This document shows positions 9,426-20,948 of a DNA stretch of 64,000 nt, one piece after another (within the stretch, counting starts at the first letter, position 1; every line of letters starts with the position of its first letter). A program made the position numbers and the translations under genes. The notes under the pieces were generated by a model, which ran no database searches, had not been told where the DNA came from, and saw nothing but the letters and a program-made list of their open reading frames with translations. The stretch is from Komagataeibacter rhaeticus (GTDB lineage: Bacteria; Pseudomonadota; Alphaproteobacteria; Acetobacterales; Acetobacteraceae), in contig NZ_NKTZ01000005.1 of NCBI RefSeq assembly GCF_003207855.1, positions 143,168 through 207,167 of the forward strand, read 5' to 3'.

Positions 9426-10175
9426 TCAGGCCGAAAGCTTTTCGGCCACGTCGTCCGGCAGGTCGAAATTGGCGTACACGGCCTGCACGTCGTCATGGTC
9501 CTCCAGCGTGTCGATCAGCTTGAACACGCTGCGCGCCTTGTCCTCGTCCAGTTCCACCGTGTTGCCCGGCCGCCAGTCCAGCTTGGCCGAAGCGGGTTCG
9601 CCAAAGCGGGTTTCCAGCGCGTCGCGCACGGCAAAGAACGATTCGACCGGGCAGGTCACCTCGTGCATGCCGTCCACGGTCTCGACATTCTCGGCCCCGG
9701 CCTCAAGCCCCGCCTCGATCAGGTCGTCCTCGCTCGCCGCATCCAGCGGATAGGTGATCACGCCCAGACGGGTGAACATGAAGGAGACCGAGTTTGTCTC
9801 CCCCAGCGAGCCGCCATGCTTGGAGAACGCGGCACGCACGTCGGATGCCGTGCGGTTGCGGTTGTCGGTCAGCCCCTCCACGATCACGGCCACGCCGGCG
9901 GGGCCGTAGCCTTCGTACCGGACTTCCATGTAGTCGTCACCGCCACCGGCACCCGATGCCTTCTTGATCGCGCGCTCGACCGTATCCTTGGGCATGTTGA
10001 CTTCACGCGCGGCCGAAATGGCCGCGCGCAGGCGCGGGTTCATGGCCGGGTCCGGCATGCCTTCGCGCGCGGCCACGGTAATTTCACGAATGACCTTGGC
10101 AAACTGCTTGGCCCGCTTGGCGTCCTGCGCGCCCTTGCGGTGCATGATGTTCTTGAACTGGGAATGACCCGCCAT
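9426..10175 (-). CDS. yebC: YebC/PmpR family transcriptional regulator (TACO1-like)
   Basis: The 249-residue protein starts [23 protein letters not shown], the invariant opening of the YebC/TACO1 family, followed by [13 protein letters not shown] and the domain-2 segment [14 protein letters not shown]. Members act as DNA-binding regulators or as translation factors that relieve ribosome stalling; the sequence alone does not say which applies here. It precedes ruvC by 8 nt, the usual neighbourhood for this family, and is about 60 nt downstream of secA on the same strand. Confidence 0.94.
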   Translation of the reverse strand: MAGHSQFKNIMHRKGAQDAKRAKQFAKVIREITVAAREGMPDPAMNPRLRAAISAAREVNMPKDTVERAIKKASGAGGGDDYMEVRYEGYGPAGVAVIVEGLTDNRNRTASDVRAAFSKHGGSLGETNSVSFMFTRLGVITYPLDAASEDDLIEAGLEAGAENVETVDGMHEVTCPVESFFAVRDALETRFGEPASAKLDWRPGNTVELDEDKARSVFKLIDTLEDHDDVQAVYANFDLPDDVAEKLSA

Positions 10176-10235
10176 CGTTCGTCCCTGAATCCTGTCTTGT
10201 TTCTTGTTCCTGCCTGTCCGCCATGGGCGGTCCGG

Positions 10236-12977
<2,742 letters not shown>

Positions 12978-13223
12978 GAAGACCTTCCCGGAATGACAGT
13001 CCCGCCCGCCCGCGACGGACCGGCGGGCGCGGAGGCAGGCTTGGCGGATAAAATTCTCGCGCGGAACCATGAGATAGGACCCACGCCGCCACGGGTCAAC
13101 CGATGGACAGCAGGGCCACGAAAGAAGCGGGGGAAGCCGCCATCTGACATCCGGGCCTTGCAGGCCGGGCCACCCTTCGCCATGATGCCCGCCGAACGCG
13201 TTCATAACTAGGGTTTTTTGCAC

Positions 13224-14135
13224 ATGCGGACTATCAGTCCGGCAAAGGCTGTCGCAACGATGGCCCTGCTTGCTTCCTCCTTCATTATTCCTCCCGCACT
13301 CGCAGCTGGCCCCGCGCCTGTGGCGGCCAAGCCGGCCGCTGCCGGCACGGCGGACCAGAATCCGGTGCTGGCCAGCGTGAACGGGCAGGACATCCGCCTC
13401 AATGACGTGCGCCAGGCCATGGCCAGCATGCCCGAGCAGCTGCGCAAGCTGCCCGACAACATCATCGTGCCGATCCTGCTCAACCAGCTGGTTGACCAGC
13501 GCGCCATCCAGATCGCCGCCGCCAAGGCCGGGCTGGACAAGCAGCCCGACGTGCAGCAGCAGATGCAGCAGGCCGCGCAGAACGCGCTGCAGAATGCCTA
13601 CCTGTCCGCCCAGGTGGCCCCCACGCTGACGGATGAGGCCGTAAAGACCTATTACGACCAGAATTACGCCAACAAGCCCGGCGCGGAGGAAGTCCACGCC
13701 CGCCACATCCTGGTCAAGAGCGAGGCGGAAGCCAACGACATCATCAGGCAGCTCAAGGCTGGTGCCGATTTCGGCCAGCTGGCCACCAAGCTGTCCACCG
13801 ATCCCGGTTCGGCCAAGCAGAATGGCGGCGACCTGGGCTGGTTCAAGAAGGGTGACATGCTGCCCACCTTCTGGGATGCGGCATCGGCCATGCAGCCCAA
13901 CAGCTTCAGCCAGACCCCGGTACACACCCAGTACGGCTGGCATGTGATCCAGGTGCTGGGCAAGCGTACCGCCCCCACCCCCACGCTTGACGCCATGCGC
14001 GACCAGATCCGCCAGAAGCTGATCCAGGAAGGCGTGCAGAAGGCCGTGAGCAACGCCCTGTCACAGGTCAAGGTTGTCCGCTTCGGCCCCGATGGCAAGC
14101 CGCTGCCCGAAACCCAGCCGGGTGCCGCCCACTGA
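13224..14135 (+). CDS. Exported parvulin-type peptidyl-prolyl cis-trans isomerase
   Basis: The 303-residue protein has a Sec signal peptide (cut near ALAAG), an N-terminal SurA-like chaperone segment ([18 protein letters not shown]), and a parvulin domain at about 155-255 with [34 protein letters not shown] and [14 protein letters not shown]. It probably folds outer-membrane or secreted proteins in the periplasm, like SurA, PpiD or PrsA. A TTG two codons upstream is in frame but ATG 13224 fits the signal peptide better. It is divergent from secA, sharing a 246-nt promoter region. A terminator follows. Confidence 0.88.
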   Translation: MRTISPAKAVATMALLASSFIIPPALAAGPAPVAAKPAAAGTADQNPVLASVNGQDIRLNDVRQAMASMPEQLRKLPDNIIVPILLNQLVDQRAIQIAAAKAGLDKQPDVQQQMQQAAQNALQNAYLSAQVAPTLTDEAVKTYYDQNYANKPGAEEVHARHILVKSEAEANDIIRQLKAGADFGQLATKLSTDPGSAKQNGGDLGWFKKGDMLPTFWDAASAMQPNSFSQTPVHTQYGWHVIQVLGKRTAPTPTLDAMRDQIRQKLIQEGVQKAVSNALSQVKVVRFGPDGKPLPETQPGAAH

Positions 14136-14143
14136 TCCGGGCC

Positions 14144-14185
14144 GCCGCCGGGTCAGCCCCACGGGTTGCCCGGCGGCATTGTTTT
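14144..14185 (+). terminator. Terminator after the parvulin gene
   Basis: A 9-bp stem (GCCGCCGGG at 14144-14152 with CCCGGCGGC at 14169-14177) is followed by ATTGTTTT. It begins 8 nt after the parvulin stop and ends about 45 nt before argJ. Confidence 0.65.
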
Positions 14186-14230
14186 CCCCGCCTGCCCTGC
14201 CGCCGCCTTACCACAGGATCGTGACCGACC

Positions 14231-15466
14231 ATGGCCAATGCCCTGCCCGTCTCCCCCCTTTCCCGGCCCCTGCCCGAACTGCCGCCGCTGGCGGGCGTGC
14301 GCTTTGGCGCGACCGAAGCCGGCATCCGCTACAGGGGGCGCACTGACCTGGTCATGGCGGAATTCGCGCCGGGCACGACGGTGGCGGGTGTCTATACCCG
14401 CAGCAAATGCCCCGGCGCGCCGGTGGACTGGTGCCGTGCCGCCATGGCCGATGGCCGGGCGCGCGCGCTGGTGGTCAATGCGGGCAACGCCAATGTCTTT
14501 ACCGGCCGCGCGGGCTTTGAGGCAACGCAGGCCAACGCGGCCGATGCCGCCCGCCTGGTGGGCTGCGCGGCCAGCGAGGTGTTCCTCGCCTCCACCGGCG
14601 TGATTGGCGAGGTCCTGCCCTACAGAAAGATCTCGGTGGCCCTGCCGGGGCTGTACGCCACCCTGTCCGAGCATGGGTGGGCCGATGCCGCGCGTGGCAT
14701 CATGACCACGGACACCTTTCCCAAGGCCGCGACCCGCGTCGCGCGCATCGGGGCGACCACCGTACGCATCCAGGGCATTGCCAAGGGCAGCGGCATGATC
14801 GCACCCGACATGGCCACCATGCTTGCCTTTGTCGCAACCGACGCGAAGCTGCCCGCCAGCGTGATCCAGGCGCTGCTGGATGATGGCGTCAGGCGCAGCT
14901 TCAACTGCATCACGGTGGATTCCGACACCTCCACGTCCGACATGCTGCTGCTGTTCGCAACCGGCCAGGCGGGCAATGCCGAAGTGACGCGGGCGGACGC
15001 GCCGGAACTGGCGGAATTCCGCACCGCCCTCGATTCCCTGCTGCTGGAGCTGGCGCTGCTGGTCATCCGCGACGGGGAGGGCGTGACCAAGATGATGCAC
15101 ATTACCGTCACCGGCGCCGTATCCGACCAGTCCGCCCACAACATCGCCATGGCCGTTGCCAATTCGCCGCTGGTCAAGACCGCCGTTGCGGGGGAAGACG
15201 CCAACTGGGGCCGCGTGGTCATGGCGGTGGGCAAATGTGGTGAACCCGCCAACCGTGACACGCTTTCGGTCAGCATCGGGGGCACCTGCATCGCGCAGAA
15301 CGGCACGGTGGTGCCCGATTATGACGAAACCCCCGTTGTCGCCCACATGAGGGGCCGGGAAATCGAGATCGCGATCGATATCGGCCTGGCCAACGGCACC
15401 GCCCAGGCCTGGGGCTGTGACCTGACGCACGGCTATATCAACATCAACGGCGCCTACCGCAGCTAG
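14231..15466 (+). CDS. argJ: Bifunctional ornithine acetyltransferase/N-acetylglutamate synthase
   Basis: ArgJ transfers acetyl from N-acetylornithine to glutamate, and in bifunctional forms also makes N-acetylglutamate from acetyl-CoA, closing the cyclic arginine pathway. The 411-residue precursor has the autocleavage site in KGSGMIAPDMATML; Thr196 becomes the N-terminal nucleophile of the beta chain. FNCITVDSDTSTSDMLL and GEDANWGRVVMAVGK are further family signatures. Whether it is mono- or bifunctional cannot be decided from the sequence. The gene stands alone between two terminators. Confidence 0.95.
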   Translation: MANALPVSPLSRPLPELPPLAGVRFGATEAGIRYRGRTDLVMAEFAPGTTVAGVYTRSKCPGAPVDWCRAAMADGRARALVVNAGNANVFTGRAGFEATQANAADAARLVGCAASEVFLASTGVIGEVLPYRKISVALPGLYATLSEHGWADAARGIMTTDTFPKAATRVARIGATTVRIQGIAKGSGMIAPDMATMLAFVATDAKLPASVIQALLDDGVRRSFNCITVDSDTSTSDMLLLFATGQAGNAEVTRADAPELAEFRTALDSLLLELALLVIRDGEGVTKMMHITVTGAVSDQSAHNIAMAVANSPLVKTAVAGEDANWGRVVMAVGKCGEPANRDTLSVSIGGTCIAQNGTVVPDYDETPVVAHMRGREIEIAIDIGLANGTAQAWGCDLTHGYININGAYRS

Positions 15467-15471
15467 TCGGC

Positions 15472-15501
15472 ACGGGGCCACCGGCGGCCCCCGCGTTTTT
15501 T
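15472..15501 (+). terminator. Rho-independent terminator after argJ
   Basis: GGGGCC at 15474-15479 pairs with GGCCCC at 15486-15491 around the loop ACCGGC, and six T residues follow at 15496-15501. It starts 6 nt after the argJ stop, a classic position. Confidence 0.8.
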
Positions 15502-15575
15502 GCTGTTCCGTTCCGGCTGGAGCAATGGCATTGCTGTGCTGTTGAATCCATGCCAGCCAGACAGGAACGCCCTGC

Positions 15576-16169
15576 ATGACGAACCCGTTTTTCCGACCCG
15601 AGCCAAACCCGCAGGCCATCTGGACCTATGCCGGGTTCTGGATGCGGGTCGTGGCCTACCTGATCGATTCCATCGTGCTGTGGGGGGTGCTGGCCCTGCT
15701 CGGGCTGCTGCTTGTGCCGCCCAGCCTTTCGGTCACGATCTTTGATCCGCAATCGACGGGGGGCAGCGGGGGGGATTACCGCATCTCCTATATCCATCCC
15801 GTCGATTACACCATCGCCTCCACCACGCCCCACATGCACTGGAATGGCAATGGCGTGTTCGAGATCCTTTCCCTGCTCATCCCCGCCGCCTATTACATCC
15901 TGTGCGAAGCATCCCGCGCGCAGGCCACGCCGGGCAAGCTGCTGTGCGGCATGCGGGTGACCGACCTGTACGGCAACCGCATTACCGTGGCCCGCGCCAT
16001 GGGACGGTATTTTGGCAAATATCTTTCCCTGTTCATTCTGGGCATCGGCTTCCTCATGGTCCTGTGGACCCAGCGCAAGCAGGCCCTGCACGACATCCTG
16101 GCAGGCACATGCGTGATCCGCCGCCAGCCGCGCGCCCCGGCCCCCCAGCCGCCGCCCCAGTGGGGCTGA
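15576..16169 (+). CDS. RDD family membrane protein
   Basis: A 197-residue membrane protein of the RDD family. An N-terminal helix begins with GFWMRVVAYLIDSIVLWGVL (the R and D of the RDD signature), a second helix runs around AYYILCEASRAQATPGKLLC, and a third is SLFILGIGFLMVLWTQRKQ followed by LHDILAGTCVIRR, the family C-terminal motif. The loop at 50-95 is longer than usual and Gly/Ser-rich. RDD proteins are often of unknown function; some have been linked to ion or proton exchange. It has no close operon partner; mscS starts 201 nt downstream. Confidence 0.82.
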   Translation: MTNPFFRPEPNPQAIWTYAGFWMRVVAYLIDSIVLWGVLALLGLLLVPPSLSVTIFDPQSTGGSGGDYRISYIHPVDYTIASTTPHMHWNGNGVFEILSLLIPAAYYILCEASRAQATPGKLLCGMRVTDLYGNRITVARAMGRYFGKYLSLFILGIGFLMVLWTQRKQALHDILAGTCVIRRQPRAPAPQPPPQWG

Positions 16170-16370
16170 CGTGACAAAAAAGGCCCTTGATGAATGCAAC
16201 CCTGCCGTCTTTTGTAATCTTTTACCCTGATATTGCATGATATTGCATATTCCCCGGCCACGTCAGGACAGCCCCCCGCAGGACTGCGCGCGGGCGTTTT
16301 GCCGCAGCCATGGGGGGAGCCCGGACACACCACCCGGGCATCGCGCCATTTAAAGGAGGTGAACATCGGC

Positions 16371-18935
16371 ATGTCGGCCCATTCCATGACTACCGCCCGA
16401 CCCGTCCCCACACAGGGTGGACGGACCGGCATCGTACGCATACTGGCAGCCTTCATGCTTGTGCTCCTGCCCTGGATCGCGCCCGCGCATGCGGCGGATG
16501 CGACACCCGCCCAGGCCTCGGGCCAGGTCATCACCGCCCAGCAGGCCCAGCAGGTCCTGTCCGTCCTGAACGACCCGCAGAAGCGTGAGGAATTCACCCG
16601 CACGCTCGATGCCATAGCCAGGGGCCTGCCCGCGCAGCAGATTGCCCCGGCACCGGCCCCTGCGCCCACTGCCGCCAAGAAACCGGCCGCCACCGCCGAT
16701 GTGGAACTGGAACCGGACAGCATCAGCAGTGAAACCATGAACGAACTGACCCATATGCGCGACCTTGCGCTGCGGCAGGGCGAAAACTTCATGGCGCTGT
16801 TCAAGGACCTGGCCTTTGTGGGGCGCTGGGTCCACTCCATGCTGGCCAATACCGATTCGCGCCAGATCCTGCTTGATGCGCTGACACGCGCCAGCCTGAT
16901 CTTCATCCTTGCCCTTGTGGCCGAGCGCGGGCTGTCGATTGCCATGCGCAAGCCGCTGGCCGGTGTCACCGCGCGCGCGGTGGCGACCGAGGCCCGGCTG
17001 AACCGCCGCATCATCAATGAGGAACACGAAGACGACCAGCCCGCGCCGCCGCCTGCTTCCTCGGCCGATGCCGCGGCGGAACAGCAGACCGAACAGGCCC
17101 GCCAGCAGGATGACCGCCACAAGCACGAGACACTGCGCATCATCACGCGCATTCCCTATTCGCTGCTGCATTTCCTGATCAAGCTGCTGCCGGTGGCCCT
17201 GTTCTTCGGGCTGGGTTATGGCGGTTCCGTGCTGCTGACCTCCACCCACCAGGCGGAGATGGTCACGATCACGCTGACCAATGCCTATGTGATCGCCCGT
17301 GTGATCTACCTGCTGCTCGAGACGGTGTTCGTGCCGCATTCCCCCACCATCCGCCTGTGCAGCGCATCGGATGCGACGGCGCGCATGGTCACGCGGTGGT
17401 GGAACTTCCTGGTGGCGGCACCCTCCATCGTGGTGTGCCTGTCCACGCTGGGCGGCGTGTTCGCCATGCCCGCGCGCGGGACGGAAGCCATCATCCGTGC
17501 CGTGGTGCTGATCGAGCACGTCCTGATCGCGATCTTCATCTGGCGCATCCGCCACCATGTGGGCGCGGCGCTGCAGCCCTCAACACGGTTGCAGCAGAAG
17601 CCGTTCTGGATGTTCGTGGGCAAGATGGTCCGGTTCTGGTGGATTCCGGCCATGTTCTTCGACCTGGCGCTGTGGCTGGTCTGGGCCACCCAGATCCGTG
17701 GCGGCTATGCGTGGATCCTGCGCACGCTGTCCCTGACCATCGTGGTCATCCTGGGCGCGCGCCTGCTGTCGGTGCTGGCGTTCAGCCTGCAGAACAGGCT
17801 TTTCCATGTGCCCGAAGCCACGGAAAAGCGCTATCCCGGCCTGCAGGGACGGGTGGACTACTATTACCCGATCGCGCGCCGGACACTGTCCGTGCTGCTG
17901 ACATTCGTCACGATCGTGCTGCTGGCCCAGTCCTGGGGGCTGCCGGCGATCCGGTTCTTCGTGCATGGCTCGCTCGGCCCCAAGATCGTGGGCGCGATGC
18001 TGACGATCATGATCGCCTACACCATCGCGATCGTGGTGTGGGAAGTGGCCAACGCCATCCTGCAGAACCAGATCTCGCGCTTCGAGACATCGGAACAGGC
18101 CTCCCGCGCCACCCGCCTGCGCACGGTGCTGCCGATCATCCGCACGGTGCTGCTGACCTTCATCATCATCATCGTCACGGTGACGACACTGTCGCAGATC
18201 GGCATCAACGTGGCCCCGCTGCTGACCGGTGCGGGCATCATGGGTGCGGCCATCGCCTTCGGTTCGCAAAGCCTGGTGAAGGACTTCATCACCGGCTTCT
18301 TCATGCTGGTGGAAAACGCGATGCAGGTGGGTGACTGGGTCACGGCGGGCAGCGTTGCCGGCACGGTGGAGCACCTGTCCATCCGTACCCTGCGGCTGCG
18401 CGCGATCAACGGGGACCTGCACATCATCCCCTTCTCCTCCGTCACCTCGATCGCCAATACGTCGCGCGACTACAATCTTGTGGTGGTCAGCTTCATGCTG
18501 GACCTGACGGAAGACCAGCACCGTGTGGCGGCCATCCTGAAGGATGAACTCTCGACCATGCGCAGGGACCCCGTATTCGGCCCGCTGATCAAGTCGGATT
18601 TCTCCTATCTGGGCGTGGAGCAGGCCGATGGCAACGGCGCCAAGTTCCTTGGCTCCATCCGCACGGCGGCAGGTGCGAAATGGAAGGTCTACCGTGAATA
18701 TTACAGCCGCCTGAGCGCGCGCATGGTGCGCGAGCAGGTGAAGTTCCCGATCCCGACCTCCCTCAACCTGCTGGCCAATGGCCCGACGGGCACGCTGCGC
18801 ATGAACATGGAGGAAAACCCCGGTGCCATCATGGCGGCCCACGCCGCGCAGCCCGCTGAGGCCGCTCCCGCCCCGAAGGCAGGCAACGGACAGGCGGATG
18901 CCCCGGCCGGGGGGGATGCCCCCACCCATGACTGA
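16371..18935 (+). CDS. Large mechanosensitive ion channel of the MscS family
   Basis: The start at 16371 is set by an exceptionally good ribosome site (AAAGGAGGTG, about 9 nt upstream) and gives 854 residues. A signal peptide (LAAFMLVLLPWIAPAHA) and a periplasmic region are followed by about eight or nine membrane helices and the MscS core: GAAIAFGSQSLVKDFITGFF for the pore helix, then the beta domain with VENAMQVGDWV and NGDLHIIPFSSV. Its size is closer to MscK/YbdG-type channels than to small MscS (286 residues). The tail is Ala/Pro-rich. Its last 8 nt overlap the dioxygenase gene, which suggests the channel serves the same process as its neighbours. Confidence 0.9.
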   Translation: MSAHSMTTARPVPTQGGRTGIVRILAAFMLVLLPWIAPAHAADATPAQASGQVITAQQAQQVLSVLNDPQKREEFTRTLDAIARGLPAQQIAPAPAPAPTAAKKPAATADVELEPDSISSETMNELTHMRDLALRQGENFMALFKDLAFVGRWVHSMLANTDSRQILLDALTRASLIFILALVAERGLSIAMRKPLAGVTARAVATEARLNRRIINEEHEDDQPAPPPASSADAAAEQQTEQARQQDDRHKHETLRIITRIPYSLLHFLIKLLPVALFFGLGYGGSVLLTSTHQAEMVTITLTNAYVIARVIYLLLETVFVPHSPTIRLCSASDATARMVTRWWNFLVAAPSIVVCLSTLGGVFAMPARGTEAIIRAVVLIEHVLIAIFIWRIRHHVGAALQPSTRLQQKPFWMFVGKMVRFWWIPAMFFDLALWLVWATQIRGGYAWILRTLSLTIVVILGARLLSVLAFSLQNRLFHVPEATEKRYPGLQGRVDYYYPIARRTLSVLLTFVTIVLLAQSWGLPAIRFFVHGSLGPKIVGAMLTIMIAYTIAIVVWEVANAILQNQISRFETSEQASRATRLRTVLPIIRTVLLTFIIIIVTVTTLSQIGINVAPLLTGAGIMGAAIAFGSQSLVKDFITGFFMLVENAMQVGDWVTAGSVAGTVEHLSIRTLRLRAINGDLHIIPFSSVTSIANTSRDYNLVVVSFMLDLTEDQHRVAAILKDELSTMRRDPVFGPLIKSDFSYLGVEQADGNGAKFLGSIRTAAGAKWKVYREYYSRLSARMVREQVKFPIPTSLNLLANGPTGTLRMNMEENPGAIMAAHAAQPAEAAPAPKAGNGQADAPAGGDAPTHD

Positions 18936-19662
18936 CGGGACGCCGATGCTGCCGGGGCGGCTGGAAGCCTCCCTGCGCAGGGATGGCTTTGCCTTCGTGC
19001 CACGGGGGGAGATGCTGCCCCGGCTGGAGCAGTACGGCCTGCGCGACTGGGCCAGTTTTGCAGGCAGCTGGAACCGGCTGGGGCTGGACCGCTACATGGC
19101 CGATGGCGGGCGCTACCGCCGCCGCCGCCATGCCACCTTCGCCATCAGCGCGCGGGGCATCCAGCGCAAGAAGCACCAGCCCCATTACCAGAGCCGGGAC
19201 TACAATGAACTCAATGGCGGGATCGAACGCTGGTTCCGCGCCGTTGAACCCGAGATGGGGGAACACCCGGCGCTACGCGCCATCCTGCGGCTCATGCACC
19301 GGATCGTGACCGACATGAGCGATCCGGCCCATGTCCCGGACGTATGGCATACCGAAGTCCACCAGTTCCGTATCGAGGCGCTGGACAGCACGCCGGGCCA
19401 GCCCACCCCCGAAGGGCTGCACCGCGATGGCGTGGACTGGGTGATGGTGGTCATGGTCCGGCGCGAGAACGTGATGTCCGGCGAGACCACGATCCATGAC
19501 CTGCAGCGCACCATGGTCGGTGGTTTCATGCTTGACCAGCCGCTGGATACGGCGGTGGTCAATGACAACCGTGTCTATCACGGGGTTACGGCGGTGCGGT
19601 CGCTCGACCCCACGCGGCCAGCCTATCGTGACGTACTGGTCGTGACCTTCCGCCACCAATGA
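18928..19662 (+). CDS. 2-oxoglutarate/Fe(II)-dependent dioxygenase, PF10014-like
   Basis: A 244-residue protein resembling the 2OG-Fe_Oxy_2 family, which contains the Bacillus L-isoleucine 4-hydroxylase. The facial triad is visible: His165 and Asp167 in LHRDGVDWVMVV, His218 in DNRVYHGVTAV; Arg234 in PAYRDVLVVTF would bind 2-oxoglutarate. The N-terminal part has LDRYMADGGRYRRRRHATF, also family-typical. The substrate is unknown, but a free amino acid is the best guess. ATG 18928 lies inside the end of mscS (8-nt overlap), and the last 4 nt overlap the SGNH-like gene, so all three should be co-translated. Confidence 0.82.
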   Translation: MTDGTPMLPGRLEASLRRDGFAFVPRGEMLPRLEQYGLRDWASFAGSWNRLGLDRYMADGGRYRRRRHATFAISARGIQRKKHQPHYQSRDYNELNGGIERWFRAVEPEMGEHPALRAILRLMHRIVTDMSDPAHVPDVWHTEVHQFRIEALDSTPGQPTPEGLHRDGVDWVMVVMVRRENVMSGETTIHDLQRTMVGGFMLDQPLDTAVVNDNRVYHGVTAVRSLDPTRPAYRDVLVVTFRHQ

Positions 19663-20729
19663 ATGACACCGTCCCGCCGGGGCGGCGGCCCGGGGCATGG
19701 CGGCATTTCTGTGCCTGCGCCCTGGCCACCATGCTGGTGGCGGGATGCGGCCTCTACCTGTTCATCGTGACGGTGGACCCGTGGAACATCCTGCCGTTTT
19801 CTCCCCCGCTTGCGCGCATACCCGTTACGTCAAACGCCCGCTACACCATGCCCGCCCTGGCACGGGACCCGCGGTTCGATTCCGTGGTGCTGGGCACGTC
19901 CACCAGCAGGCTGATGCAGCCCGCCCTGCTGGACCGGGCACTGGGGGGGCATTTCCTCAGCATGGCCATGAACAGTGCAAGCCCGTGGGAACAGGGGCGC
20001 GTGCTTGATGCCTTCCTGCGCAGCCATCCCGCTCCGCGCACCGTCATGATCGGGGTGGATGCCGCATGGTGCCATGAACGCCCCGGCAGCCTGACATCCC
20101 CCAACCGCCCCTGGCCGGAATGGATGTACGGCCACCCCGCCTGGCAGGGCTACCTGCACATGGCCAGCCTGTACGCGCTACAGGAAGCCGCCAACGAATT
20201 CCTGTGGATGACCGGGCACAAGGCCCAGCGCTTCGGCACCGACGGCTATGCCAGTTTCGTTCCGCCGGACGGCACGTACGACCCTGCCCGCGTACAGGCC
20301 GCCTTCGCGCACTGGGCGCCGCCCGACAACACACAGGCCCCGCCGGGCATGGCGCAGACGCCCCCCGCCAGCATGCGCCTTCTGGCCACCATGCTGGCCC
20401 GCCTGCCCGCCGGCACGCTGAAGATCCTGTGGTTCCCACCCGCTTCCGCCACCCTGCACGGCATGACGGGCAGCATTGCCGCGGCCCGCCTGCAGGCCTG
20501 CAGGCTGGGGGTGGCGGCACTGGCCGCCCGTACCCCCGATGCCATCGCCCTTGACTTCAACCATGACAGCGCGCTGACCACGGAGCGGAACAATTTCTGG
20601 GACCCGCTGCACTACCGCATTCCCGTCGCCCACCGGCTGGTCGCCGCCATCGCCGCCGCCCTGCATGGCCCCCCCCCGGCCGATCCGGCGCTGGACATCC
20701 TGTACCGCCCCGTGCCACCGGCAGGGTAA
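19659..20729 (+). CDS. Membrane-anchored SGNH-like protein of unknown function
   Basis: No named family is certain. The 356-residue protein has one N-terminal hydrophobic helix (about 16-38), then an exported domain. VVLGTSTSR at 77-84 looks like the SGNH nucleophile block, and DPLHYR at 315-320 like the terminal Asp-x-x-His pair, as in DltD/AlgX-like acyl transfer or esterase proteins. The middle part (VMIGVDAAWCHE) also suits that fold. Such proteins often modify envelope glycans. It overlaps the dioxygenase gene by 4 nt (ATGA). Alternatively it could be a catalytically inert relative. Confidence 0.6.
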   Translation: MNDTVPPGRRPGAWRHFCACALATMLVAGCGLYLFIVTVDPWNILPFSPPLARIPVTSNARYTMPALARDPRFDSVVLGTSTSRLMQPALLDRALGGHFLSMAMNSASPWEQGRVLDAFLRSHPAPRTVMIGVDAAWCHERPGSLTSPNRPWPEWMYGHPAWQGYLHMASLYALQEAANEFLWMTGHKAQRFGTDGYASFVPPDGTYDPARVQAAFAHWAPPDNTQAPPGMAQTPPASMRLLATMLARLPAGTLKILWFPPASATLHGMTGSIAAARLQACRLGVAALAARTPDAIALDFNHDSALTTERNNFWDPLHYRIPVAHRLVAAIAAALHGPPPADPALDILYRPVPPAG

Positions 20730-20948
20730 AAACCGCCCGGCGGGTCCAAAGCCATGCGCTGCCATCGCGGAGCCTCCCCAGCGGCGGGGCTTGTGCGGGG
20801 CGGGTCATCTGGTATGGAAAACAGGACACCGTGAAATACCCGCCCGGTACAGGCACGCCGCAGGCATGGGGCCAGGGTACGGAATCGTCTTGTGCAGGCC
20901 ACCCCGCGACCGGGCGGCCAGATTGCGGCACTGAGGTTGGAGAGGCTG

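Noticed and set aside
12978..13943. In-frame extension of secA to a 1235-codon frame
   Set aside because: The extension crosses the oppositely oriented isomerase gene, and ATG 12977 has a good ribosome site and gives the normal SecA length.
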